Assembly (NCBI GenBank): GCA_937967795.1
Contig: CALBSK010000001.1
Coordinates: 10,658 to 74,657 of the forward strand
DNA from: an uncultured Alphaproteobacteria bacterium
Lineage (GTDB): Bacteria > Pseudomonadota > Alphaproteobacteria > UBA9655
DNA length: 64,000 nt
Direction: 5' to 3'
The position numbers and the translations under genes were made by a program. The notes beneath the pieces were generated by a model. The model had not been told where the DNA came from, made no database searches, and saw only the letters and a program-made list of their open reading frames with translations. Positions 7,073 through 15,059 of the stretch are shown here, one piece after another (position 1 is the stretch's first letter; every line of letters begins with the position of its first letter).

Positions 7073-9733
7073 TCATTTCTTATAATGCCCTTTACAAGAA
7101 TGAATGATAATTTTCCCGGGTTCAACACGGTAGACCAACCTATCTATACCGTTAATACGCCGAGACCAATATCCTTTTACCTTTTTAAGAAGTTCAGGTT
7201 TTCCTGCACCCTTTGTTCCCCAAGGTTCATTGAGAATATCTTGGATAAGTTCGTGAGCTTTTTTAGAATCGGACAGCAGTTGTTTAAAGTCCTCTTCTAT
7301 TTGAGGGGAAAAGTATTCTATTTCAAATTCTTTTTGTTCAGATTTCTGAGACTGCGATAGAGAAGCCGTCTTCAACTCACCTATTAGCTTTTTTAGTTTT
7401 TCTTTTTTAGCTTTATTCTTTTCTTCTTTACTTTTTGTCCCTTTCCAATTTTTTTGTATGACCTGGGAAGGTTGCTTAGCATCAGAAACAGCCGAAGAAA
7501 AACCTTTGTCCTGTAGAGGTACAGTTGGCTTTTCGTCCGATTGTTGTTGTTCTTCTTGAGCTTCTTTTCTCCAAAAGATGTCATAATCTTCTTTTTTTAC
7601 CAAAAGAGACGGATCAAATTTAAAACCTGCAAGACCCGCTAATTGCAATTGTTGCATACCCTTTTCCCAACGCAACTTGGGGTCCAGCTGGGGCTCTAAT
7701 TCACCGTTGAGATATAGAAAAGCTAACGCTCCTTTTGCATTGGCTGTATTTGATTTTTTGAAAAACTCTGCAGCCATTTCAAGAAGCGACAACGGTTTGA
7801 GCTCTTCAACATTCAAAATTTTAAAAATATCTCCTTTCTTAAGCTCATCAATTGTAATTTCTCCGTTTATCAAAATCGCCCCTAAGTTGTGCAAGGATTC
7901 CGGAATATTTGCTTTAGCGAAGAGAGAGGCCGCTAATTGTGCAAGCGTACAGAATTCGTTAGGAGAGATTTTTAATATATTATTAAAACCATTTATCTTT
8001 CTTATTTCTTCCAAGGTAATTAGTTTTGTAGAAAGCATCGATCCCAATCGATTCCATGCCAATTCATCATTTGCCTTCACAAAAAGAAGAGCTGCTAATT
8101 GGTTAGCCGGCAAAGAAAATGGGTCTTGGATCTCAAGAAGTTGAAGCACTCCTATTTCCTCAAGTCGTTTTACAGTGATGGCATTTTCGAGAAGCAAAAG
8201 GCCTATATCATCAAGAGCAGTAGGAATATTAGCTCTGGCATAGTAAATAACTTCTAAATCAAGATCTGTGAGAGCAGCAGGCTTCTTGGCTTTTCGAGAA
8301 GATTTCCTCATTTGAGGAAGATTCGGAATTTTCATCTTTTTTAGTCGTTGATACGTTATTTTTTTCTCTCTTAAAAAAACCGCTAAGTTTTTCGAAGCCT
8401 CAGAATAAATATTATCGCTCTCCTTTTTGATAGCTGCCCAGAAATAAGCGACTAAGTCCATATTTGTAAGGGATTTTTCCTGGTTAAGAAAAATAAAACT
8501 GGGAAGCTCTAAGTTCTTAAACTCCTCAACCGATATCTCATTTCTATAAAACATAGCTGCTAAATTGAAAAAGCCCTTAGCCGTATTTCCTTTAGCATAC
8601 AAAAAAGTCGCCAGTTGAACATTCGTAAGAAAGTTTGTGAATTTAATGCCAAGATTATTATTGGAATCTATCTTCTGAAGATCTTCAGGGGTAATGTTAC
8701 CTTGCTTACAAAGGTCTCCAAGCGTAGTTATAGCATTCGGTGTATTTGCTTTTACTAAAAAGTATGCCCGAACCTTATCACAGGTAAGATCTTTAATACG
8801 GTCTAAATCTCTTTTCGCTTCTGTATTTTCAAGGTCCTGAATGTTAATTTTATTGTTTTCTAACCCGCGTGCTACCTCTTCTAATAGTACTGGCGTTTTT
8901 ATGCGAACGAAAAGCTGTAAGATCCGTCTGTCTGCTATGTCCTGAGGGTAGATTGTGTTCATATCCCCCTTCTCAAAAGAACTTATTAAAGCTTCTAAAA
9001 ATCGATTTTTATAGCGCTCCTCTTTGGATTTATCTTCGGAAACATTTGCTAGCATAATGTTTAATTTAGCTGTTCTTAATACTTTTTCTTCTTGAGAAGA
9101 AAAATCTGTAAATTCATTTTTATAATAACTATCATAAAGTTTAGTTACTCTTCTATCGATATATTCAATACCTATAATAGGATAATCCGAATCCACATTT
9201 TTTAAAAATTCTTGGGCCCTTGTTGTTTTAAGAGACGTTAGCCATTTCTTGCTCAGATTATGCTGTCCGGTCTCTTCCCAATGAGTTTGAAAACTCGCAA
9301 TGTACCAATTTGTTGCCTCGTCATCGTTCTTACCGGTTTCTTTATAGGCGTTTCCAAGAAAAAGCATTGCTTGCGGATCACCATAGAGAGCCGCTCTTTT
9401 TAGGGTTGCTTTGGCCTCCTTATCTTTTTTTTCTAACATCAATTTTAACCCATCTTGGCAAAGGGTTGTTCTTTCTTCTTTTGTATGTTTACCAAGGAAG
9501 TTCCCTAAAAGAACATACCGTTTTAAAAGTGTGAGAGGAGTAATTTCTTCTCCTTTAAATTCTGCATACTCTTCCAGAGAAAGGGTTGTTGATAGAGAGC
9601 CAGAAGAGGTTACAGAAGGACGTGCTGGCTGGATAGGAGTCTTCTTATCTTCTCTTTCTTCCATCGCAAATGAAGGGGAAGACATAAGGCTTAAAATACT
9701 TGAAGAAACTAAAAGGAAAGCAACAAATTTCAT
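7073..9733 (-). CDS. Secreted Sel1-like repeat protein with C-terminal YoeB-type RNase toxin domain
   Basis: This 886-residue protein starts with a Sec signal peptide (hydrophobic core about residues 4-20, then SPSFAME). The middle, about residues 90-700, is built of alpha-helical repeats of Sel1 type (GDPQAMLFLGNAY; later units such as AASLFAKANIPESLHNLGAIL). A charged Lys/Gln/Glu linker follows. The last 75 residues are a YoeB/Txe toxin domain: GKPELLKK, GYWSRRI, DRLVY and KGHY. They keep the YoeB catalytic Glu (847), Arg (865) and His (883). YoeB is normally a free 84-residue ribosome-dependent mRNA endonuclease beside a YefM antitoxin; no YefM gene is seen here. I chose the ATG at 9733 over an upstream TTG because GGTGA stands at a good distance before it and the signal peptide then starts cleanly. 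It lies downstream of the vgrG-MORN-PAAR genes on the same strand but has its own promoter. Confidence 0.85.
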   Translation of the reverse strand: MKFVAFLLVSSSILSLMSSPSFAMEEREDKKTPIQPARPSVTSSGSLSTTLSLEEYAEFKGEEITPLTLLKRYVLLGNFLGKHTKEERTTLCQDGLKLMLEKKDKEAKATLKRAALYGDPQAMLFLGNAYKETGKNDDEATNWYIASFQTHWEETGQHNLSKKWLTSLKTTRAQEFLKNVDSDYPIIGIEYIDRRVTKLYDSYYKNEFTDFSSQEEKVLRTAKLNIMLANVSEDKSKEERYKNRFLEALISSFEKGDMNTIYPQDIADRRILQLFVRIKTPVLLEEVARGLENNKINIQDLENTEAKRDLDRIKDLTCDKVRAYFLVKANTPNAITTLGDLCKQGNITPEDLQKIDSNNNLGIKFTNFLTNVQLATFLYAKGNTAKGFFNLAAMFYRNEISVEEFKNLELPSFIFLNQEKSLTNMDLVAYFWAAIKKESDNIYSEASKNLAVFLREKKITYQRLKKMKIPNLPQMRKSSRKAKKPAALTDLDLEVIYYARANIPTALDDIGLLLLENAITVKRLEEIGVLQLLEIQDPFSLPANQLAALLFVKANDELAWNRLGSMLSTKLITLEEIRKINGFNNILKISPNEFCTLAQLAASLFAKANIPESLHNLGAILINGEITIDELKKGDIFKILNVEELKPLSLLEMAAEFFKKSNTANAKGALAFLYLNGELEPQLDPKLRWEKGMQQLQLAGLAGFKFDPSLLVKKEDYDIFWRKEAQEEQQQSDEKPTVPLQDKGFSSAVSDAKQPSQVIQKNWKGTKSKEEKNKAKKEKLKKLIGELKTASLSQSQKSEQKEFEIEYFSPQIEEDFKQLLSDSKKAHELIQDILNEPWGTKGAGKPELLKKVKGYWSRRINGIDRLVYRVEPGKIIIHSCKGHYKK

Positions 9734-9759
9734 ACAAATCACCAAAATAAATAATGTTC

Positions 9760-9787
9760 TTTATAGGACAAACAAAAAAAGGGTCAA
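9760..9787 (-). promoter_or_regulatory. Sigma70-type promoter for the Sel1-YoeB gene
   Basis: Read on the minus strand: TTGACC (9782-9787), a 16-base spacer, then TATAAA (9760-9765), about 27 bases upstream of the chosen ATG. Both hexamers are close to consensus. This gives the toxin-domain gene its own transcription, separate from the spike genes upstream. Confidence 0.55.
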
Positions 9788-9845
9788 CAAAAATTATTAA
9801 AAAGCCATCTCTTGTTTTTGGAATCTTATTTTCTGAACGGCTTAG

Positions 9846-10238
9846 CTAGGGAACCATGACGGTGAAATTTCCGGGTTCATCGACGTGAATAACGCCTGCC
9901 CATGTACACATCAGAATTGATGTTTGATCAAGAGCAGGGGGCCCTTGGACCATCACATTGACAGCTTCCGAAACCCACGGGCTGACGGTTGCAGGAATAC
10001 ACGGTTGGGGTGTTAAGACACCAGCTGCTGCAATCGTTGCCGCTGAAACAACCGGATTCGCAAGAGAGATACACTCTCCAAAGGGCATAATGTTTGCAAG
10101 CGGAACCATATCGGAAATGTTCCCCATCAGCATACCTTCTGCCATCACCGTTCGATCAGGCAAGACAACCAGTGGAGTGGGTGCAAGGCCAAAAGAACAT
10201 TGAAGAAGAGACGTTGTCCCCACAACCGCAAGGGTCAT
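9846..10238 (-). CDS. DUF4280 PAAR-like spike-tip protein
   Basis: A 130-residue protein matching the DUF4280 PAAR-like family. Landmarks are an early Cys-Ser-Phe-Gly (LLQCSFGLAP, about 12-21), the strand VLPDRTVMAEG, the IMPFGECISLANP segment near residue 50, LTPQPCIPATVSPWV near 76-90, and a C-terminal LMCTWAGVIHV. Proteins of this family are thought to cap the VgrG spike of type VI or related contractile injection systems and may bind metal through the conserved Cys residues. The gene overlaps the MORN gene by four bases and is the third in a vgrG-MORN-PAAR unit. Confidence 0.85.
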   Translation of the reverse strand: MTLAVVGTTSLLQCSFGLAPTPLVVLPDRTVMAEGMLMGNISDMVPLANIMPFGECISLANPVVSAATIAAAGVLTPQPCIPATVSPWVSEAVNVMVQGPPALDQTSILMCTWAGVIHVDEPGNFTVMVP

Positions 10239-10924
10239 CTTTCAATTCCAAGAGACGTAGGATTTCCGTGAGCATCATAATATTGAGGTTTGCGGACAAG
10301 ACGTCCTCGATCAAAAACAAGAATTTGTCGGACCACGCCGTTTTCATAGAAAGATTTGAATTCTCCCGTCCGTTGTCCTTGCACATACAGACCCGATTCA
10401 AGAAGAGATCCCCCGGGATAATAAGTCAAAGCAGGTCCATCTAAGAGTCCCTGCCGATAATGAAGAATTTTTTTGACACGCCCAAAAGCATCATAGGAAG
10501 TTGATGTTCCCTGTTTGAATCCCTGTTCATACTGGATGCGGGAACGCACCAAGCCCCCCTCATCATAAAGGGTCGTCTCACCATGTTGTTTACCTCCCTG
10601 AAAAGTTGTCTGCATAAGAGGACGCCCCTCTTTGTAGAATTCAGCTAATCCTTGGGGAATCCCTTCATGATAGGTTATTCTTTCCTTAAGTTTCTGTGAA
10701 CCATCATATCGCCTGGACTCGCCATGAAGAAGGCCTTTTTCAAAGGACTGATGGGAGACCAGATTTGCATTCTCATCATATTGTTCTAACACACCATGGA
10801 GCTTTCCGTCGACTTTCTGACCTAAGAATCGCTTTCTCCCCGAAAAGGGAGCGTTCTCTTCCCTACGAAGATCTTCTATGACATCTTCGGCCTCTAAAAT
10901 GTCCTGTCCCATGTAATCATCCAT
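10235..10924 (-). CDS. MORN-repeat protein (YwqK antitoxin-like)
   Basis: A 229-residue protein made almost wholly of MORN-type beta-hairpin repeats with a period of 21-23 residues. Units such as GLLHGESRRYD, GIPQGLAEFY, GKQHGETTLYD, GFKQGTSTSYD and GQRTGEFKSFY show the G-x-x-x-G-x-x-x-x-Y/F pattern; seven or eight are visible from about residue 35 to 215. Databases call similar proteins YwqK-family antitoxins because relatives sit next to polymorphic toxins. No signal peptide is seen, so it should stay in the cytoplasm. It lies six bases after vgrG and overlaps the PAAR gene, so it is cotranscribed with both. It may be an immunity protein, an adaptor that loads cargo on VgrG, or a structural partner. 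Confidence 0.8.
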   Translation of the reverse strand: MDDYMGQDILEAEDVIEDLRREENAPFSGRKRFLGQKVDGKLHGVLEQYDENANLVSHQSFEKGLLHGESRRYDGSQKLKERITYHEGIPQGLAEFYKEGRPLMQTTFQGGKQHGETTLYDEGGLVRSRIQYEQGFKQGTSTSYDAFGRVKKILHYRQGLLDGPALTYYPGGSLLESGLYVQGQRTGEFKSFYENGVVRQILVFDRGRLVRKPQYYDAHGNPTSLGIER

Positions 10925-10930
10925 GCGTAT

Positions 10931-12934
10931 TTATCCATTAAGTGTTATTAAACCTCCTGTGACTTCGACGGTTGAGCCTTTGACAGAAACCGTAGCGCCA
11001 CCTGTGACATCAACAGCAGCCCCGGCTTTGATAGAAGTATCTACTCCTGCTTCAACCGATACTGCAGCCCCGGCTTTTGCAGAAAAATCAACTCCTGCTT
11101 CTGCTGTAACAGACTCTCCTGCTTTCATAGAAAGGGTTTGCGCTGCATCAACGCTAAAATTACCCGTGCATTTAAAAGAAATATTCCCTGTGACATCAAA
11201 ACTCACATTCCCTTTAGCACAAGTCACACTGATATTACCTTCATCTAGTTGTATGGAGTAATCGCCTTTAACAATTTGCAAAGACTTCTTTCCATTGATC
11301 AATTTTAAACTATCATTGCTTTGTTCACCTTGGCGCTGTTCCTGCTGCTCCGCTTCAGCTTTCAGGAGAATCGTACGGTTCCCTCCCACAATGGTAATGT
11401 CTTGGTTGTTCTGAATATCAATTTTAAAATCTTTTTGAGCATGAATATAAATTTCCTCCGATTCTCTTTTGTCTTCAAATCGAAATTCGTTATAACCCGG
11501 TGTTGTATCTTGTTCTTTCTTACTTGTCTGACTTTTGATTGTTGATTTCGTGGGCGTATCAGGCAAATAAGGGGGCTTGTTTTCCCCATTATAAACCGAT
11601 CCTATCACCAGGGGTTTATCCGGATCTCCATCGATGAAAGAAACGACAACCTCTTGCCCCACCCGGGGGGTGAATAAAGCTCCCCATTTCTGCCCCGCCC
11701 ATAGGGTCGCTACACGAATCCAGCAGGATGTGGTGTCATCATTTTTTTCAGAAGGATCCCAGTGAAACTTAACTTTAATCCGGCCATATTCTTCCGTGTA
11801 AATTTCTTCCCCTTGTTTCCCCGTGACTTTTGCAGTTTGTGTTCCATAAATGCGTGGCCTGGGTGTTTTTTGTACTGGTCGAAAAGGAACTGTCGCAGGA
11901 AAAGCGCGATAATTATTTTTATAAAGAGGGGCTTCTCCTCCTCCTTCAAGAAGGCGCGCTTCGTGAATAACTTCATAAAGAACGTAAGTCAGATTTGCAT
12001 CTGATCTGGGATGTTTTTCCAACTTAAACTTATAGCCTGCCAGAAAAAAAGGAATCATAGAAAGACCTTCTATCATTTTTTGAGGGGCTTCTTCTGATTC
12101 CAATTTCACTTTGACAAGGTCATTCCCACGGGTTTGTTGATCATAAATTTGATCATAGGTGGTGATTTCTCCTCCTCCTGCGTCTTTTTTGCCTTTGGCA
12201 AGGGCTTTTAAGGGGGTTTGAGGAGCCATATAATTATAGCTCTTGAGTGTATTACTTCGCGGAACAATTTGCTGAGTAATAAAACAGGAGCTGACCTTCA
12301 GCATAAATTGTTCATGGGGAGCCGCATCATGAAAGCTGGCTGTGGCCGCATTGGGGCAAAGAGGATGACCTGCGATAGAATCGATAAGAACAAGAGTGTG
12401 ATTCCCTTTATTTTGTTCAAAAAAATAATAAATCCCTTCTTCCTCCATAAGTCGGGAAATAAAATTAAAGTTGGTTTCGTTATATTGAACACAATAGTCT
12501 CGTTGTTGCGTGCCTGACGTTGTGACTTGACTGGAATAGGGAATTTGATTCTCCTCGAGTACGGTTTTAATAATATCGAGGGCTGATTTATTTTGAAAAA
12601 TGCGGCATTGCCCAGAAAAAGTTAAAAGCCAAAGCTTAGGATAAAGCGTTGCCCGATAAACACTCCACATCTTAAGAGGCTTAAAAGGGGTGTCATCTTG
12701 TTCAAACCGTCCCATAATTCCATTATAGGTTCGCGTCAAGGATCCTACCTTTACGGATACGGTTGCTGATTTTCCCATAAGAGAATCAAATTCGACCTCC
12801 CGACTTTCCGCTGTCATTAAAAGAGTGTATTCGAAAAGATCGGAGAGCCGTTCAACGCCTCGAAAATCATTGAGTTTAAAGGAAGTTCCACCAGACGTTT
12901 TGACATCCAAAAAAATTTTGGCTTTTTCTGCCAT
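10931..12934 (-). CDS. vgrG: Type VI secretion spike protein VgrG (TssI)
   Basis: A 667-residue VgrG. The N-terminal gp27-like part runs to about residue 360 (FRGVERLSDLFEYTLLM near 24-40; YYFFEQNKGNH near 168). The gp5 OB-fold follows at about 385-460 (EEYGRIKVKFHWDP, then GQEVVVSFIDGDPDKPLVIGSV). The C-terminal beta-helix ends in short repeats of the type VTAEAGVDFSAKAGAAVSVE, and there is no extra effector domain. VgrG trimers form the needle tip of the T6SS. No other tss gene lies in the window, so the secretion machine must be encoded elsewhere if it exists. The downstream MORN and PAAR-like genes are coupled to it. Confidence 0.93.
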   Translation of the reverse strand: MAEKAKIFLDVKTSGGTSFKLNDFRGVERLSDLFEYTLLMTAESREVEFDSLMGKSATVSVKVGSLTRTYNGIMGRFEQDDTPFKPLKMWSVYRATLYPKLWLLTFSGQCRIFQNKSALDIIKTVLEENQIPYSSQVTTSGTQQRDYCVQYNETNFNFISRLMEEEGIYYFFEQNKGNHTLVLIDSIAGHPLCPNAATASFHDAAPHEQFMLKVSSCFITQQIVPRSNTLKSYNYMAPQTPLKALAKGKKDAGGGEITTYDQIYDQQTRGNDLVKVKLESEEAPQKMIEGLSMIPFFLAGYKFKLEKHPRSDANLTYVLYEVIHEARLLEGGGEAPLYKNNYRAFPATVPFRPVQKTPRPRIYGTQTAKVTGKQGEEIYTEEYGRIKVKFHWDPSEKNDDTTSCWIRVATLWAGQKWGALFTPRVGQEVVVSFIDGDPDKPLVIGSVYNGENKPPYLPDTPTKSTIKSQTSKKEQDTTPGYNEFRFEDKRESEEIYIHAQKDFKIDIQNNQDITIVGGNRTILLKAEAEQQEQRQGEQSNDSLKLINGKKSLQIVKGDYSIQLDEGNISVTCAKGNVSFDVTGNISFKCTGNFSVDAAQTLSMKAGESVTAEAGVDFSAKAGAAVSVEAGVDTSIKAGAAVDVTGGATVSVKGSTVEVTGGLITLNG

Positions 12935-13036
12935 TCTTATTTCCTTTGCTCCCTTTTAATTTGAATTTAAATTCACCCTCTTTATGGTGCAAGAAATAAC
13001 TTTATAAAATTCTTAATTCTCGTGTTCTCTCATTTA

Positions 13037-13081
13037 GCTTGCAGTGTAATTTCAAGGAATGTTTAAAACTACACTGTAAGC
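13037..13081. other. Stem-loop between vgrG and the substrate-binding gene
   Basis: GCTTGCAGTGTA (13037-13048) and TACACTGTAAGC (13070-13081) form a 12-base-pair stem with one mismatch and a 21-base loop. It lies just downstream of the substrate-binding gene, read on the minus strand. No U-run follows it, so it is at best an atypical terminator. It could also be a processing site or operator. Confidence 0.4.
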
Positions 13082-13100
13082 CGTATAGGTAACGTTACGA

Positions 13101-14018
13101 TTATAGCCTCTTCTGTGTTCCCACATACTCCTCTGTCTTGTCAGGAAATTCCACAGGAGGCAGCGGTATCTTCGGATGTTTTAAAATAAAGTTCACCATG
13201 CGCCCTGTTTGCCGACCAACTTCAACCTGATCAGGTCCAAGAGCGGCTAATGCACCTTCACCAACGATGTCAACATCACTGACAAAGGCAGGGATACCAC
13301 AATCTTCTGCAGTCTTTACGACACTTTTAAAAGCGGCTAAGGCAGTGTTGTCATTATTGATAAATACGGCATCCACTTTACCACAGAGACTTTGGGTTGC
13401 TGCTTGAACTTCGCTTGTTTTTGTAGCTGTTGCCATGACCAACTTTAAATCAAACTCTTTGGCGACTTTTTCCATGGTTCTGTTTAGCGCTACGGAATTG
13501 GCCTCACCAGGATCGTAAACAATCCCAAGAATCTTGAGATGAGGAAGAATTTTTTTGAAGAGCTTGAATTGGGGCTCAACGGCAACAAAATTGGAAACAC
13601 CTGTGACATGCCCTTCCGGTGCTTTAAGGTTCATGATAAGTTTTGCTCCAACAGGATCGGTAACTGAGCTAAAGACAATAGGAATTTCAGTTCCTTTAGC
13701 CGCTGTCATAGCCGCTTGGGCGGCTTTTGTCCCAATGGCCACAATAACATCTGGATGAGTAGAGGCAAATTTTTGAGCAATTTGTGCTGCTAAAGCAGCA
13801 TTCCCCTGGGCTGATTGAAAATCCACACTGAGATTTTCTCCTTCTTTATACCCCAACTTTTGAAGTTCTTCGAGAAGACCGTGGTGAGTCGCATTCAAAG
13901 CAGGGTGTTCTGTGGTTTGAAGGATGGCTATTTTTGTGGGAGAGCTGTGAGCAGAAGAAAAGGAAATAAAAAAAAGGGTAAGAGTAAAAGTTTGAATCAG
14001 ATTTTTAAGAATATACAT
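13101..14018 (-). CDS. ABC transporter substrate-binding protein, TrpX/PF04392 type
   Basis: A 305-residue periplasmic binding protein of the ABC_sub_bind (PF04392) family. It has a Sec signal peptide (about residues 1-25, ending SSAHSS) and then KIAILQTTEHPALNATHHG, the usual first strand. Later landmarks are VIVAIGTKAAQAAM (about 91-104), IPIVFSSVTDPVGAKL (about 112-127) and VDAVFINNDNTALAAF. In most genomes it is followed by a permease and an ATPase; here neither is next to it, and the following gene is vgrG. It is therefore an orphan receptor, which may work with a transporter encoded elsewhere. Aromatic amino acids are known ligands of one branch of the family, but the ligand is not proven here. 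Confidence 0.85.
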   Translation of the reverse strand: MYILKNLIQTFTLTLFFISFSSAHSSPTKIAILQTTEHPALNATHHGLLEELQKLGYKEGENLSVDFQSAQGNAALAAQIAQKFASTHPDVIVAIGTKAAQAAMTAAKGTEIPIVFSSVTDPVGAKLIMNLKAPEGHVTGVSNFVAVEPQFKLFKKILPHLKILGIVYDPGEANSVALNRTMEKVAKEFDLKLVMATATKTSEVQAATQSLCGKVDAVFINNDNTALAAFKSVVKTAEDCGIPAFVSDVDIVGEGALAALGPDQVEVGRQTGRMVNFILKHPKIPLPPVEFPDKTEEYVGTQKRL

Positions 14019-14190
14019 TTTAGGTTCCTCATTTTATTAAGTTGTATCCATTGAAGTCTGGGAAAGTTTTGATGATGATGTCGATGCATAGATTTTCTCC
14101 AATAATTAAATGAAAAAGAAAAGAGCTTCTCCTTCTTCCTAACTTTACATTTTTTGTTAAAAAAAGAAAGTCTTATCCCTAGATAAAAAA

Positions 14191-14292
14191 CGTTGCAAAA
14201 GGATCTTCCTGAACAATGTCATGCCGAAATGATCCCCGATCAAGTGAGGGACTAAAGATTCAGGATAACAGCTTTATTTAAAGAATTTAAGA
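14191..14292. repeat. REP-like dispersed repeat, family 1, copy 1
   Basis: The unit begins GTTGCAAAAGGATCTTCC, continues ACAATGTCATGCCGAA and ATTCAGGATAACAGC, and ends TTTAAAGAATTTAAG. It matches 18019-18155 and 46152-46245 over most of its length. In this copy the internal hairpins are partly decayed. Confidence 0.75.
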
Positions 14293-14401
14293 ACCTACGT
14301 CGGCAGTTTTTTAAATTTTCCCCAGGAGCATCCACATTGCATAGTTCCCTTAATTAAAAGACTTTCAGAAGGAGCGGGAATTTTTTAAATAAATTGATTT
14401 A

Positions 14402-14436
14402 CTTGTTCAAAATACTTAGATATTATATTGAACAAG
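14402..14436. promoter_or_regulatory. Inverted-repeat operator candidate upstream of the XRE regulator
   Basis: CTTGTTCAA (14402-14410) and TTGAACAAG (14428-14436) are perfect nine-base inverted repeats 17 bases apart. They lie just upstream of the ATG of an XRE-type regulator. A possible promoter (TTGATT at 14394-14399, TAGATA at 14417-14422, 17-base spacer) has its -10 between the arms. This arrangement is typical of an autoregulated repressor; binding is inferred. Confidence 0.55.
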
Positions 14437-14457
14437 CATTCAGGAAAAAGAAAATGT

Positions 14458-14940
14458 ATGACAACTCTATTAAAAGATCAAATTCTCAATCGTATGAAGG
14501 CTCAACATCTTTCTATTTCTGCACTCGAAAGAAAAGCGGGCTTAAATCTTCACTCTGTTAGAAATATTATCAAGGGCAGGATTAAAAAACCCAGCGCACA
14601 TTCTCTCCAAGCTATAGCAGAGGCTTTAGAATGTTCCGTTCTTGATCTCATAAATTCATCTTCATCTTCCGATTCACAATCTGCGAAGACGGTTCGGGTA
14701 AAAATGAAAAGGTCGTCCCTTTTAAATGAATTTAATCTCATGAAGACTTGTTTTGAATCCGTTACCAGGCTGGTAAAGGAAAAAAAGATGAGTGTGGCCA
14801 TTGATGATTATTTGTCTATAATAGAAATTATTTATTTTTATTCCATAAGTGAAGATCCTTTAAAAGTAGACTCTAAGTTTATCAATTGGATAATAAATAA
14901 CGAGCTTTCTGAGGCTGACACTCTTCTTCCTTACCCCTAA
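14458..14940 (+). CDS. XRE-family helix-turn-helix transcriptional regulator
   Basis: A 160-residue protein from the ATG at 14458. The N-terminal helix-turn-helix covers about residues 4-65: ILNRMKAQHLSISALERKAGLN is helices 1-2, and HSVRNIIKG is the recognition helix. The PSAHSLQAIAEALECSVLDLI ending is typical of the Cro/C1 fold. The C-terminal 90 residues (after a Ser-rich linker) form helices with no family I know and may be a dimerisation or ligand domain. A TTG ten codons upstream is a possible start, but it lies inside the palindrome, and AGGAAAA precedes the ATG. No gene is next to it on the same strand, so its targets are unknown apart from likely autoregulation. Confidence 0.75.
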   Translation: MTTLLKDQILNRMKAQHLSISALERKAGLNLHSVRNIIKGRIKKPSAHSLQAIAEALECSVLDLINSSSSSDSQSAKTVRVKMKRSSLLNEFNLMKTCFESVTRLVKEKKMSVAIDDYLSIIEIIYFYSISEDPLKVDSKFINWIINNELSEADTLLPYP

Positions 14941-15059
14941 TTATATGAATATGAGTGAAAGAATTTAAACTATTTTTCCAACCTCTTGTTTTTATTCTGG
15001 AGAAGGGAGAGTGGGAAGATAGGTTTAGAAGGTGGATATTTGATGACGTATCCCTTGGA

